Part shown: one piece after another, positions 31,154-39,206 of the stretch
Position numbering within the stretch: position 1 is the stretch's first letter
Layout of the letters: each line of letters opens with the position of its first letter
NCBI GenBank assembly: GCA_018241185.1
Contig: JAFEEH010000209.1
Span: 1-44,779, forward strand
Direction: 5' to 3'
Length of the DNA: 44,779 nt
Source of the DNA: Pseudomonadota bacterium
GTDB lineage: Bacteria > Pseudomonadota > Gammaproteobacteria > Burkholderiales > Burkholderiaceae_C
The notes under the pieces: generated by a model
Databases searched by the model: none
What the model was told of the DNA's origin: nothing
What the model saw: only the letters and a program-made list of their open reading frames with translations
Translations under genes and position numbers: made by a program

Positions 31154-31921
31154 TCAAGGCGTCGACCTCGCCGGCAGGTCCTCGTTCAGCGCATAGCCCG
31201 TGCCGCGCAGCGTGCGGATCGGGTCGACCTCGGGCGCCACGGCCTTGAGCTTGGCGCGCAGGGTCTTGATGTGGGCGTCCACGGTGCGGTCGAAGCTGTC
31301 GCTCGCGTCGTCCCACACCATCGACAGCAGCTCGTCGCGCGTGAACACGCGGCCGGGCCGCTGCACGAACAGGCGCAGCAGGCCGTATTCGTAGCGCGAC
31401 AGCTCCAGCGGCCGTCCGTAGTAGCGGATCAGCATGCGCTCGGTGTCGACCACGAAGGGCAGCGGTGCCGACGGTGGTTCCGGCACTGGCGCCGGGGCAG
31501 CAGCAGGCGCCGGGGCAGCCATGCCCGCGCGCTGGCTGCGCCGCAGGATGGTGCGCACCCGCGCCACCAGTTCGCGCGGCGAGAAGGGCTTGGCGATGTA
31601 GTCGTCGGCGCCGAGTTCCAGCCCCACCACCCGATCGATCTCGTCGCTGCGGGCGGTGAGGAAGACCATCGGCACCTCGGCGCCGCCGGTGTTGCGCATG
31701 CGGGCCTGCAGGCGCTTGAACAGTTCGAAGCCGTTCATGTCCGGCAGGCCGACGTCGAGGATGGCCAGCGCCGGCGGCTCGGCCTCGAAGCTCGCGATCG
31801 CCGCCTCGGCCGTGGCGCACCACACAGGCGTGAAGCCGTCGCTCTGCAGCACGTACTGCAGGGTGTCGGCGATGCCGGATTCGTCTTCGGCGATGAGGAT
31901 GCGCGGCCGCGTGCTGGACAT
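31154..31921 (-). CDS. creB: CreB response regulator (OmpR family)
   Basis: The 255-residue regulator has a receiver domain with phosphoacceptor Asp56 (AILDVGLPDMNGFELFKRL) and Lys111 (GADDYIAKPFSPRELVARVRTILRR), an Ala/Pro-rich linker (about 130-155) longer than that in E. coli CreB, and a winged-helix domain (SRYEYGLLRLFVQRPGRVFTRDELLSMVWDDASDSFDRTVDAHIKTLRAKL). The wording of both domains follows E. coli CreB closely. It binds TTCAC-N6-TTCAC direct repeats; such a site lies upstream of creD. It starts 21 bases after the methyltransferase-like gene and precedes creC. Confidence 0.93.
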   Translation of the reverse strand: MSSTRPRILIAEDESGIADTLQYVLQSDGFTPVWCATAEAAIASFEAEPPALAILDVGLPDMNGFELFKRLQARMRNTGGAEVPMVFLTARSDEIDRVVGLELGADDYIAKPFSPRELVARVRTILRRSQRAGMAAPAPAAAPAPVPEPPSAPLPFVVDTERMLIRYYGRPLELSRYEYGLLRLFVQRPGRVFTRDELLSMVWDDASDSFDRTVDAHIKTLRAKLKAVAPEVDPIRTLRGTGYALNEDLPARSTP

Positions 31922-31942
31922 GGCCGCGATCCTACGACGGCG

Positions 31943-32821
31943 CTACCTCAAGTCGTAGCAGCCACCGACGTAGTAGACCTGGTCGCCGTCGCGTTCGAAG
32001 GGCACCTGGATCGGCTGGCCCTCGTTGCGCCAGACGTCGCGCCGCATGTAGCCGGCCGCCTCGAGCTCGTCCTGCAGCTCTTCCCAGGCCTGGATGCGGA
32101 AGGCACGGAAAGCCATCGTGAGGCTGTTGACGGTGTAGAAGGTCTCGCTCGGGTGCACGGCGATGGCATTGAGCAGGATGCGCCGCGGCTTGACGGGCAT
32201 GGCGGCGAGGATCTCGGTCAGCCGCTCGGGAAAGTAGGGCAGCGAGCCGGACGCCAGCAGGATGTCGTTGCCGCTCGCCTCTTCCAGGTCGGTGGTGAAG
32301 CGCAACATGCCCTCGGGCGCGCGGAGGGTGGCCAGTTCGGTCCCGCGCTCGACGACGGGCGGCAGGTCCCACACGGTCCAGCGCAGGCCGTCGGGCAACG
32401 GCAGCACGCGGCGGAAGGCGTAGTACTTGATGCCCACATGGCCGCCCAGCTCGAACACCGTGCGCAGGCCGATGTCGAAGGAGCGTCCCAGCCAGAAGAG
32501 CAGCGGGTAGTCGTCCGGCCGCACCTGGGTGCTGCGCTCCAGGCCCAGCACGATTTCGCCGCCGATCGGCTCGGGCAGGCTGGACGGCAGGTCGGCCGCC
32601 GCCGCCTCGAAGCTCGGGTAGCGGCCCATGAAGAGGCTGTCGCCGGGGTTGTCGAGGAAACGCCGCCGGTACAACCATTTACGCCATTGCCGCAGCGGCG
32701 GCAGGTCGAGCAGGGTCCTGAACCAGCCGAGAAGCGGGACGTCGTGCAGGGCTTCGGCAGCGAACAACGGTGTTCTCCGAAGAGCAAAAGAGTGTGGATG
32801 GGACGGCGAAGCGGATCGCAT
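31943..32821 (-). CDS. Putative methyltransferase, TIGR04325 family
   Basis: The 292-residue protein matches the TIGR04325 putative methyltransferase family by its features: YPSFEAAAADLP near the start, FELGGHVGIKYYAFRRVLPLPDGLRWTVWDLPPVVERG in the SAM-binding region, then FTTDLEEASGNDILLASGSLPYFPE and RRILLNAIAVHPSETFYTVNSL. Members often lie in surface-polysaccharide loci; the substrate is unknown. ATG at 32821 is preferred over a longer open frame. It is upstream of creB on the same strand by 21 bases and may share its transcript, which would place an envelope-modifying enzyme in the Cre operon. Confidence 0.78.
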   Translation of the reverse strand: MRSASPSHPHSFALRRTPLFAAEALHDVPLLGWFRTLLDLPPLRQWRKWLYRRRFLDNPGDSLFMGRYPSFEAAAADLPSSLPEPIGGEIVLGLERSTQVRPDDYPLLFWLGRSFDIGLRTVFELGGHVGIKYYAFRRVLPLPDGLRWTVWDLPPVVERGTELATLRAPEGMLRFTTDLEEASGNDILLASGSLPYFPERLTEILAAMPVKPRRILLNAIAVHPSETFYTVNSLTMAFRAFRIQAWEELQDELEAAGYMRRDVWRNEGQPIQVPFERDGDQVYYVGGCYDLR

Positions 32822-32942
32822 TTTGGCTTGTAGCCTGAAAGTATTCAATGCGAAATTGAGGTTGAGCAGCCCGTCCGCCGGCCCGTGACGGCAAGCTGTG
32901 GCCATTCCACATCGGATTTCCACTTTCATCAGGAGCCTTCAC

Positions 32943-33956
32943 GTGACCCCTCAGGACCAGCGCAGCATCGTCACTCTCTGCCTCATGGCCGCCTTCGTCG
33001 ACGGCGAGAAACACGCCCGCGAGCGCGACGAGGTGCGCCGCATCGCCGACGGGCTGGCCCAGGCCGGCGAGCTTTCGAGCCTGTACCAGGACGTGCTGAT
33101 GAAGCGCATTGCGCTGGCCGATGCCGTGGCCGGCCTGCAGAGCCCCGAGGCGCGCCAGCTGGCCTACGAGATGGCCGTGTGCGTCTGCGACGCCGACGGC
33201 GCCCAGAGCGGGCCGGAGCAGGCCTTCCTGGCCGAGCTCCAGGGTGCCCTGGGCCTGGCCGGCGGCCCGGCGGCGCAGTTCGCCCGGCAAGCCCAGGCCG
33301 TGGCCGACGCGCCGCTGGCGGGCAACGCCGAGGTGGAGGCCATGCTGTCGTCCATCGAGCCCACGGCCGGGGGGCCGGTGCCGGTGCCGGCGACCCTGCC
33401 GGCCACGACGCCCACCCCGGCTGCAGCCCGGGTCGACGAGGCGGCGCTGGACGCGCAGATCCTGCGGGCCTCGATCCTCAACGGCGCGCTCGAACTGCTG
33501 CCCGAGACCCTGTCCACCCTGGCCATCATCCCGCTGCAGATGAAGCTGGTGTACGGCATCGGCAAGGCGCACGGCTACGAGCTCGACAAGGGCCACATCA
33601 AGGACTTCCTGGCCACGGTCGGCGTGGGGTTGACCTCGCAGTACCTGGAGCAGGCAGGGCGCAAGCTGCTGGGCGGCCTCCTCGGCAAGGTGGGCGGCGG
33701 CTTGCTGCGCGGCGTCGGCCGGCAGGCCGTGAGCTCCGGCATGAGCTTCGCCAGCACCTACGCGCTGGGCCACGTCGCCAAGCGCTATTACGCCGGCGGG
33801 CGGCAGCTGTCGACGCAGACGCTCAAGGACGCTTTCGCCGGCGTGGTGCAGGAGGGCCAGGCGCTGCAGTCGCGCTACCTGCCCGACATGCAGGCCCAGG
33901 CACGCACCCTCGACGCCGGGAAGGTGCTGGCCCTGGTGAGGGGCAGCGGCGCCTGA
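32943..33956 (+). CDS. TerB-like / DUF697-like protein
   Basis: The 337-residue protein has an N-terminal helical TerB-like domain (DQRSIVTLCLMAAFVDGEKHARERDEVRRIADGL, AYEMAVCVCDADGAQSGPEQAFLAELQGALGL), an Ala/Pro/Thr-rich linker (about 140-165) and a C-terminal domain with LAIIPLQMKLVYGIGKAHGYELDKGHIKDFLATVGVGLTSQYLEQAGRKLLGG that resembles DUF697, a membrane-associated Gly-rich module. TerB-type domains are linked to envelope stress and metal sensing. The start is GTG at 32943, supported by AGGAG 7 bases upstream; a GTG at 32898 is possible but lacks this. A strong terminator follows. Confidence 0.75.
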   Translation: MTPQDQRSIVTLCLMAAFVDGEKHARERDEVRRIADGLAQAGELSSLYQDVLMKRIALADAVAGLQSPEARQLAYEMAVCVCDADGAQSGPEQAFLAELQGALGLAGGPAAQFARQAQAVADAPLAGNAEVEAMLSSIEPTAGGPVPVPATLPATTPTPAAARVDEAALDAQILRASILNGALELLPETLSTLAIIPLQMKLVYGIGKAHGYELDKGHIKDFLATVGVGLTSQYLEQAGRKLLGGLLGKVGGGLLRGVGRQAVSSGMSFASTYALGHVAKRYYAGGRQLSTQTLKDAFAGVVQEGQALQSRYLPDMQAQARTLDAGKVLALVRGSGA

Positions 33957-33997
33957 GCGCCCACGCATTGGCGACGGAACGTCGCCCTCACGTCTTC

Positions 33998-34024
33998 AAG
34001 CCGGCGCGAGCCGGCTTCTTTTTT
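33998..34024 (+). terminator. Rho-independent terminator after the TerB-like gene
   Basis: AAGCCGGC-GCGA-GCCGGCTT is a perfect 8-bp stem with a GCGA tetraloop, followed by CTTTTTT. It starts about 41 bases after the stop codon. Confidence 0.93.
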
Positions 34025-34082
34025 CCGGGCGTGCACGGCGGGAACGGGCCATGGTCTTTTTTTCCAACGGAGGCTGCCCCCT

Positions 34083-34470
34083 GAATTCATTCTTATGTCT
34101 TCTATTTCTGATTAGTAGTAGTAGCTAAGGGTCGCACTTCGCTGTGGACAGGGCGATTTTTCACAGTGCCGACAGGCAGTTGCGGTGCTCCAACCCCTGT
34201 GCGCACCCGTGCGTCCGTGCTGTCGCGCCGCGGCGAACAACCTGGCGGCGCGCCGTCGCCCTGTGGATAAGCGCCCGCTTGTGCCAGAACTCTCCCCAGA
34301 GTTGTCCTTTGACAGGGGTCCGGAAATCTGGGAAAGGAGGGCCCGCCGGCGGAAATGTGCACTGCACAAAAAATCAGCAGACTGTTGATTCCATTTTGAA
34401 ATCAACAGGTTGCGGAAGCTTTACAACAAAGTGCATGAGTTGCCCACAAAGTTATCCAAGCTTTGTGGGG
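34083..34470. other. Non-coding region with DnaA-box-like sites, TAG repeats and paired inverted repeats (candidate origin or DnaA-binding locus)
   Basis: No credible gene lies between 33957 and 34572. The region holds an AT-rich stretch (34083-34112), four tandem TAG triplets (34113-34124), TGTGGACAG (34143-34151), a perfect DnaA box TGTGGATAA (34262-34270) and TTATCCAAG (34452-34460). It also holds hairpins at 34288-34303 (AACTCT/AGAGTT) and 34356-34368 (TGTGCA/TGCACA). Two inverted repeats share one geometry, 9-bp arms and a 9-nt centre: 34382-34408 (CTGTTGATT/AATCAACAG) and 34443-34469 (CCCACAAAG/CTTTGTGGG, with TTATCCAAG as centre). On the minus strand the order DnaA box, GC-rich spacer, CTACTACTA, AT-rich DNA matches the DnaA-trio layout of bacterial origins. 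dnaA itself is not present. Confidence 0.4.
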
Positions 34471-34572
34471 AGAACCGGGGCGCTTGTGGGCAAGCGGCCG
34501 AGCAGGCGCCGCCGGCCGTGTCCGGCCGCGCGTGAGACGGCTGCAGGACCGGGCCTGGCTTGGCCCGGGGAT

Positions 34573-34992
34573 TCAGAACGCCGGCGTGCCGCCAGCCAGG
34601 TCGTCGAGGATCGGGCAGTCGGGCCGCCCGTCGCCGTGGCAGCAATGGACGAGGTGCGACAGGGTGCGCTGCATGGCCTGCAGGCCGGCGATGCGTGCCT
34701 CGAGGTCGCCCAGGTGCTTTTCCGCGATGCGCTTGACATTGGCGCTGGCGCGGCGGCGGTTGTGCCACAGGCCCACGAGCTCGGCGATCTCGTCCATCGA
34801 GAAGCCCAGGTCGCGGGCGCGCTTGATGAAGCGCAGGGTGTGGATGTCGGCCGCCGTGTACTGGCGGTAGCCGGCCTCGGTGCGGGCGACCGAAGGCAAC
34901 AGCCCCAGCCCTTCGTAGTGGCGCACCATGCGCGCCGACACGCCCGAGCGTTCGGCCGCGACGCCGATGGCCACCGGCGCGGTCGTGGTCAT
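34573..34992 (-). CDS. cueR: CueR-type MerR-family copper regulator
   Basis: The 139-residue protein has a MerR N-terminal helix-turn-helix (AIGVAAERSGVSARMVRHYEGLGLLPSVARTEAGYRQYTAADIHTLRFIKRARDLGFSMDEI), a dimerisation helix and a C-terminal metal loop with Cys118 and Cys126 (CCHGDGRPDCPILDDLAGG), the Cys-x7-Cys spacing of CueR. An extra Cys117 precedes it. It senses Cu(I) and activates copper export genes by distorting promoters with long spacers. It lies 11 bases downstream of copZ on the same strand and across from copA. Matching operators lie between copZ and copA. Confidence 0.92.
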   Translation of the reverse strand: MTTTAPVAIGVAAERSGVSARMVRHYEGLGLLPSVARTEAGYRQYTAADIHTLRFIKRARDLGFSMDEIAELVGLWHNRRRASANVKRIAEKHLGDLEARIAGLQAMQRTLSHLVHCCHGDGRPDCPILDDLAGGTPAF

Positions 34993-35003
34993 GGCCGGTG
35001 TGC

Positions 35004-35216
35004 TCAAGCCGCGTCGTAGCCGGCGTGCACGCGGTAGCCGGCGTCCTCGATGGCGGCGATCAGGTCCTTGCGCGGTTGGGCGCTCAGCACGTCGACGTGG
35101 CCCGTGGGCAGGTCGACGGTGACCTGTGCCTTGGGGTCCACCGTCCACACCGCGTTCTGTACCGACTGGACGCAATGCTGGCAGCTCATGCCTTCGACCT
35201 GGAATTTCTGGCTCAT
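35004..35216 (-). CDS. copZ: Copper chaperone (CopZ-like HMA-domain protein)
   Basis: A 70-residue heavy-metal-associated domain protein with GMSCQHCVQSVQNAV at the start (Cys12, Cys15), which binds one Cu(I), and a beta-alpha-beta-beta-alpha-beta pattern. It passes copper to the divergently encoded CopA. Length equals that of stand-alone CopZ. It is followed by cueR after 11 bases; the two are presumably transcribed together from a CueR-controlled promoter. Confidence 0.93.
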   Translation of the reverse strand: MSQKFQVEGMSCQHCVQSVQNAVWTVDPKAQVTVDLPTGHVDVLSAQPRKDLIAAIEDAGYRVHAGYDAA

Positions 35217-35254
35217 GGGCGGGTTCCTTTCAGTTGACGACGGGAGAAGTCTCA

Positions 35255-35275
35255 ACCTTCCCATCATGGCAAGGT
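35255..35275 (-). promoter_or_regulatory. CueR operator for copZ-cueR
   Basis: ACCTT and AAGGT arms are separated by 11 bases, the CueR/MerR operator form. On the minus strand TTGACC (35271-35276) would serve as the -35 element inside it. It lies about 40 bases upstream of the copZ ATG. Confidence 0.75.
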
Positions 35276-35323
35276 CAAGCGTGCCGGTGCAGATGCCCAA
35301 CCCGGACCCCGCCGACCGCAGGG

Positions 35324-35342
35324 GCTTGACCTTGCCATGATG
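35324..35342 (+). promoter_or_regulatory. Second CueR half-site copy upstream of copA
   Basis: GCTTGACCTTGCCATGATG is an exact inverted copy of 35262-35280. It provides TTGACC as -35 for copA, about 21 bases before the copA ATG. The second arm is degenerate (AGGCC in place of AAGGT). Confidence 0.65.
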
Positions 35343-35363
35343 TGAGGCCTCAGGCTTCGCTCC

Positions 35364-37658
35364 ATGGATGTTTCGATCACCGCTCCCTCCCACGCCCGGG
35401 CGACGCCGACGTCACCGCTGACGCTCGACCTCCGCGTCGACGGGATGACCTGCGCGTCCTGCGTGTCGCGCGTGGAGCGCGCACTGCATCAGGTGCCGGG
35501 TGTGACCGCCGCGAGCGTCAACCTCGCCACCGAAAACGCGCGCGTGCAGGCCACGCCCGTCGATGGCGAGCCGTCCGATGCACTGCGTGCCCGCCTCAGC
35601 CGAGCCGTGCGCGATGCCGGCTATTCGCCACGTGCCGAGGCCGCCGCTGCCGAGGAAGACGCGTCGCCCTGGGCCGGATTCGGCCCCGTCGCGGCCGGGC
35701 TGCTGCTGTGTGCGCCGCTGGTGCTGCCGATGCTGGCCATGCCCTTCGGCCTCGACCTCATGCCGCCGCCGTGGATGCAGCTGCTGCTCGCCGCGCCGGT
35801 GCAGTTCTGGCTGGGAGCGCGCCTCTACCGCGCCGGCTGGCACGCAGCGCGCGCCGGCACCGGCAACATGGACCTGCTGGTGGCGCTGGGCACCAGCGCG
35901 GCCTTCGGTCTGTCGCTGTGGCTGTGGTGGCGCTGGGCCGCCGGCTTGCATGCGGGCCATGGTCAGCCGCACCTGTACTTCGAGGCTTCGGCCGTGGTGA
36001 TCGCGCTGGTGCGGCTGGGCAAGTGGCTGGAAGCACGGGCCAAGCGCCAGGCCACGGCCGCCATCCGCGCGCTGCAGCAGCTGCGGCCCGAGGTGGCGCA
36101 CCTGCGCCGGCAACGCGGGCCCCAGGTGCAAGAGGTCGAGGTCCCGGTGGCCGAACTGCGTGTGGGCGATGTGCTGGTGGTGCGGCCCAACGAGCGCGTG
36201 CCGGCCGACGCGCGCGTGGTCGAGGGGCAATCGGCCGTCAACGAATCGATGCTCACCGGTGAACCGCTGCCGGTGGCCAAGGTGGCAGGTGATCGGCTGA
36301 CCGGCGGCTCGGTGAACGGCGATGGCCGGCTGGTGGCGGAGGTCACGGCCACCGGCGCCGAGAGCGTGCTGGCCCGCATCATCCGTTTGGTCGAGGACGC
36401 GCAGGCGGCCAAGGCGCCCATCCAGCAGCTGGTGGACCGGGTGGCCGCCGTGTTCGTGCCGGCGGGGCCCCCTCTGGCGCTGCTCACCGGGCTGGCCTGG
36501 GGCTGGAGCGGCGCGGGCCTGGAGACGGCTCTGGTGCATGCGGTGGCGGTGCTGGTCATCGCCTGCCCCTGCGCGCTCGGCCTGGCGACACCGGTGGCCG
36601 TGATGGCCGGCACCGGCGTGGCGGCGCGCCACGGCATCCTGGTGAAGGACGCGCGGGCGCTGGAGATCGCCCACCGCGTCGACACGGTGGCCTTCGACAA
36701 GACCGGCACGCTGACGCGCGGCGAACCGGTGCTGCGCGCCCTGGTGTCGCTGGCCGCCCCCGACGATGCGTCGGCACGCGCGCGTGCCCTGCAGGCGGCG
36801 GCCGCGCTGCAGGCCGGCAGCGAGCATCCGCTGGCGCGTGCGGTGGTGCAGGCCGCGCAGGCCGAGCATCTGGCACCGCCGCCGGCCGAGGCAGTGGAGA
36901 ACGTGCCCGGCCGTGGCGTGCAGGGCCGGGTGGACGGCGTGCGCCGCGCCATTGCCAGCCTGCGCTGGTGTGAGGAATTGGGCATCACCGTCGACCTAGT
37001 GCGTGCCGAGGCCTTCATGCGCGAAGGCGCCTCGGTGTCGGTGCTGCTGGCCTTCGACCCCGCGCCGCGCGCCGAGGCGCTGCTGGCCTTCAGCGACGAG
37101 CCCAAGCCCGGGGCGGCCGAGGCCGTGGCCCGCCTGCGCGCGGCCGGCCTGCGCGTGGTGATGATCTCGGGCGACAACCCGGCGGCCGCACGCGCCGTGG
37201 CGCAACGGGTGGGCATCGACCCTGCCGACGTTCGGGCGCAGGTGCTGCCGGGCGACAAGGCGAAGGTCGTGGCCGAACTGAAGGATGGCGATCGCCATAT
37301 CGTGGCGATGGTCGGCGACGGCGCCAACGACGCCCCCGCGCTGGCCGCGGCGGACGTGGGCATGGCGATGGCCAATGGCACCGACGTCGCGATGGAGGCC
37401 GCCGGCATCACGCTGATGCGTGGCGACCTGGCCCTGGTCGGCGATGCGCTGGACCTCTCACACCGCACCGTGCGCAAGATCCGGCAGAACCTGTTCTGGG
37501 CCTTCGCCTACAACGTGGTCGGCGTCCCTTTCGCGGCGCTGGGACTGCTCAGCCCCGTGGTGGCAGGGGCGGCGATGGCGGCGTCGAGCGTGAGCGTGAT
37601 GGCCAACGCGTTGTTGCTGCGGCGCTGGAAGCCCAGGCGTTTGCTATCGAATTCATAG
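35364..37658 (+). CDS. copA: Copper-exporting P1B-type ATPase
   Basis: The 764-residue pump has one N-terminal HMA domain (GMTCASC, Cys30 and Cys33), eight membrane helices, the metal-channel motif CPC (401-403), the phosphorylation site DKTGT (Asp445), the SMLTGE actuator motif and the hinge GDGAND (651-656). It exports Cu(I) from the cytoplasm to the periplasm. It is divergent from copZ-cueR, with CueR sites between. The final residues LLSNS and stop TAG are encoded by a copy of the 63-bp repeat, so the native C-terminus may have been altered by repeat insertion. Confidence 0.95.
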   Translation: MDVSITAPSHARATPTSPLTLDLRVDGMTCASCVSRVERALHQVPGVTAASVNLATENARVQATPVDGEPSDALRARLSRAVRDAGYSPRAEAAAAEEDASPWAGFGPVAAGLLLCAPLVLPMLAMPFGLDLMPPPWMQLLLAAPVQFWLGARLYRAGWHAARAGTGNMDLLVALGTSAAFGLSLWLWWRWAAGLHAGHGQPHLYFEASAVVIALVRLGKWLEARAKRQATAAIRALQQLRPEVAHLRRQRGPQVQEVEVPVAELRVGDVLVVRPNERVPADARVVEGQSAVNESMLTGEPLPVAKVAGDRLTGGSVNGDGRLVAEVTATGAESVLARIIRLVEDAQAAKAPIQQLVDRVAAVFVPAGPPLALLTGLAWGWSGAGLETALVHAVAVLVIACPCALGLATPVAVMAGTGVAARHGILVKDARALEIAHRVDTVAFDKTGTLTRGEPVLRALVSLAAPDDASARARALQAAAALQAGSEHPLARAVVQAAQAEHLAPPPAEAVENVPGRGVQGRVDGVRRAIASLRWCEELGITVDLVRAEAFMREGASVSVLLAFDPAPRAEALLAFSDEPKPGAAEAVARLRAAGLRVVMISGDNPAAARAVAQRVGIDPADVRAQVLPGDKAKVVAELKDGDRHIVAMVGDGANDAPALAAADVGMAMANGTDVAMEAAGITLMRGDLALVGDALDLSHRTVRKIRQNLFWAFAYNVVGVPFAALGLLSPVVAGAAMAASSVSVMANALLLRRWKPRRLLSNS

Positions 37659-37705
37659 CTGCTCGCGCCCATCTCGCGGGCGCTGCGGGACTATTTTCCT
37701 TGAAA
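37643..37705 (+). repeat. 63-bp-family repeat, copy F, supplying the copA stop codon
   Basis: GCTATCGAATTCATAGC, then TGCTC and a GCGCCC/GGGCGC stem with a 7-nt loop, then TGCGGGACTATTTTCC. The copA TAG stop lies in the ATAGC arm. It also fills the gap to the convergent binding-protein gene and may end both transcripts. Confidence 0.88.
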
Positions 37706-37741
37706 GCCGAGGACGCGCGGCGGAACGCGTCGGTGCTTGCC

Positions 37742-38545
37742 TCAGCGCTGTGGCGCGGGCTCGAGGCCCGCCTTGCGAATCGTCGGCGCCGCCTCGGCCG
37801 AGATGTAGTAGCGGATCAGTGCCTTCGCGCCCTCGGGGTTCTTCGCCGTCGTCGAGATGCCGGCCGAGAACACCGTCACCCGCTGCAGCGGCGGCGGCAG
37901 CACGCCGACGAAGTCCGCGCCCGGGATCGGGATCAGCTCGCTGACCTGCTGCAGCCCGAGGGCCGCATCGCCGCGCGCCACCACCGTGGCCACGCGCTCG
38001 CTCAGGATGCGCTTGCTCTTGGGCTTGACCTCGGCCTCGATGCCCAGGTTCTTGAGCATCTCGGTCTCGTAGTAGGTGCCGCTGGCACTGGCCGAGTAAG
38101 CGATCGACGGCGCCGCGAGCAGCGCGCGCTTCACCGCCTCGGGCGTGCTGATGTCGGGCCTGGGCGCGCCCTTCTTCACCGCGAAGCCGATCAGCGAATG
38201 CACGATGTCCACCTGGCTGCCGGGCACCACCTTGCCCTGCGCCACCAGCTGGTCGAGCGCCGAGCGCGCGAGGATCACCACGTCCACCGGTTCGTTGCGC
38301 GCCAGGCGGCTCGGGATCGAGTCGCTGGCGCCGCCCATCGAGGAGCCGTACACCGTCTTGACCTTGTAGCCGGTGCTGCGTTCGAAGCCGGGCTTGAGCT
38401 CGTCCGACGCGGCGGCAAAGCCTCCCGAGGTCATCATCACGATCTCGGGGTTGGCGGGTTTGGGGGGCATGCCCCCGCAGGCGGCGAGAAGGGCGGCGGT
38501 CGCGAGCGACAGGGCGGCGCGGCGGGTCCAGAGCAATCGGGTCAT
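37742..38545 (-). CDS. ModA-like periplasmic substrate-binding lipoprotein
   Basis: The 267-residue protein has a lipoprotein signal (LSLATAALLAACGG; lipid Cys near residue 23) and a type II periplasmic binding fold like that of molybdate-type proteins: VMMTSGGFAAASDELKPGFERSTGYKVKTVYGSSMGGASDSIPSRLARNEPVDVVILARSALDQLVAQG, then IAYSASASGTYYETEMLKNLGI. The GS.G and SASGTYY segments form the anion site. No permease or ATPase gene is adjacent, so it may be an orphan receptor or serve a distant transporter. ATG at 38545 has AAGGAGACC upstream. The 224 bases before it show no gene. Confidence 0.82.
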   Translation of the reverse strand: MTRLLWTRRAALSLATAALLAACGGMPPKPANPEIVMMTSGGFAAASDELKPGFERSTGYKVKTVYGSSMGGASDSIPSRLARNEPVDVVILARSALDQLVAQGKVVPGSQVDIVHSLIGFAVKKGAPRPDISTPEAVKRALLAAPSIAYSASASGTYYETEMLKNLGIEAEVKPKSKRILSERVATVVARGDAALGLQQVSELIPIPGADFVGVLPPPLQRVTVFSAGISTTAKNPEGAKALIRYYISAEAAPTIRKAGLEPAPQR

Positions 38546-38769
38546 GGTCGGTCTCCTTGGGCGAATCGTTGGCAACGACGGATGGTTGCCGTCGACGGCG
38601 GTCAGGGCCATCGTAGGCACCGAAGCTGTCAGTCAGCCGACAGGGCGGGCAGTGTTATCCCGAAGGCGCGCCGGTGCCGGCCGCATGCGCTCATCGATCG
38701 GAGCCCGGTGCAGACCTCAGATCGCGCAGCGCGATGGCCAGCAGCAGCAGCGCGAGGCCCGCCGCCGTG

Positions 38770-39138
38770 TCACGTGCGGGTCGTGCCCACGAAGGTCAAA
38801 CGATTGCCGAAGGGGTCGCGCACCGTCAGCTCGCGCGTGTCCCACGGCGTGGATTCGATGCCGGGGCGGGCGTAGCCGTACTGCCTGGCCGTCAGTTCGG
38901 CATGCAAGCCGTCGATGTCGTCGCAGGCGATGCGCAAGGCGGCGCCGGGGCAGGCATCGCCGTGGTGTTCGGACAGGTGCAGCACACAGGCGTCGCGCGA
39001 CACCTGCAGGTACAGCGGCAGGGCGGGCTCGAAGCGATGCTCCCAATCGATCCTGAAGCCGAGGAAATCGACATAGAACTCGCGCGCCTTGGCCTCGTCG
39101 AAGATGCGCAGGATGGGGGTGACGGCATGCAGTGGCAT
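38770..39138 (-). CDS. Glyoxalase/VOC-superfamily protein
   Basis: The 122-residue protein has the paired beta-alpha-beta-beta-beta modules of the vicinal-oxygen-chelate fold: PILRIFDEAKAREFYVDFLGFRIDWEHRF at the start and LTVRDPFGNRLTFVG at the end. LHLSEHHGDACPG is also seen in bleomycin-resistance-like and dioxygenase-like members. Several His and Glu could bind a metal. The substrate is unknown. It may function as a single-domain dimer. It precedes the ModA-like gene on the same strand but 224 bases away, so it is probably separate. Confidence 0.85.
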   Translation of the reverse strand: MPLHAVTPILRIFDEAKAREFYVDFLGFRIDWEHRFEPALPLYLQVSRDACVLHLSEHHGDACPGAALRIACDDIDGLHAELTARQYGYARPGIESTPWDTRELTVRDPFGNRLTFVGTTRT

Positions 39139-39206
39139 GTGCGCTTTCTAACGCATCCGCACCCTGCCGAAGGTCGCGGCCGCCGCGGGGAGACGGCCGA
39201 GCCTCG

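Noticed and set aside
32898-32942. Upstream GTG start for the TerB-like gene
   Set aside because: The GTG at 32943 has AGGAG at proper spacing; the upstream one has none.
34102-34405. Short minus-strand ORFs in the gap between the TerB-like and cueR genes
   Set aside because: They are short and overlapping, have no Shine-Dalgarno or domain, and cross hairpins and DnaA-box-like sites.
38717-39046. 109-codon minus-strand frame overlapping the VOC gene
   Set aside because: It is Arg-rich out-of-frame reading of the VOC gene; the VOC frame has the family motifs.
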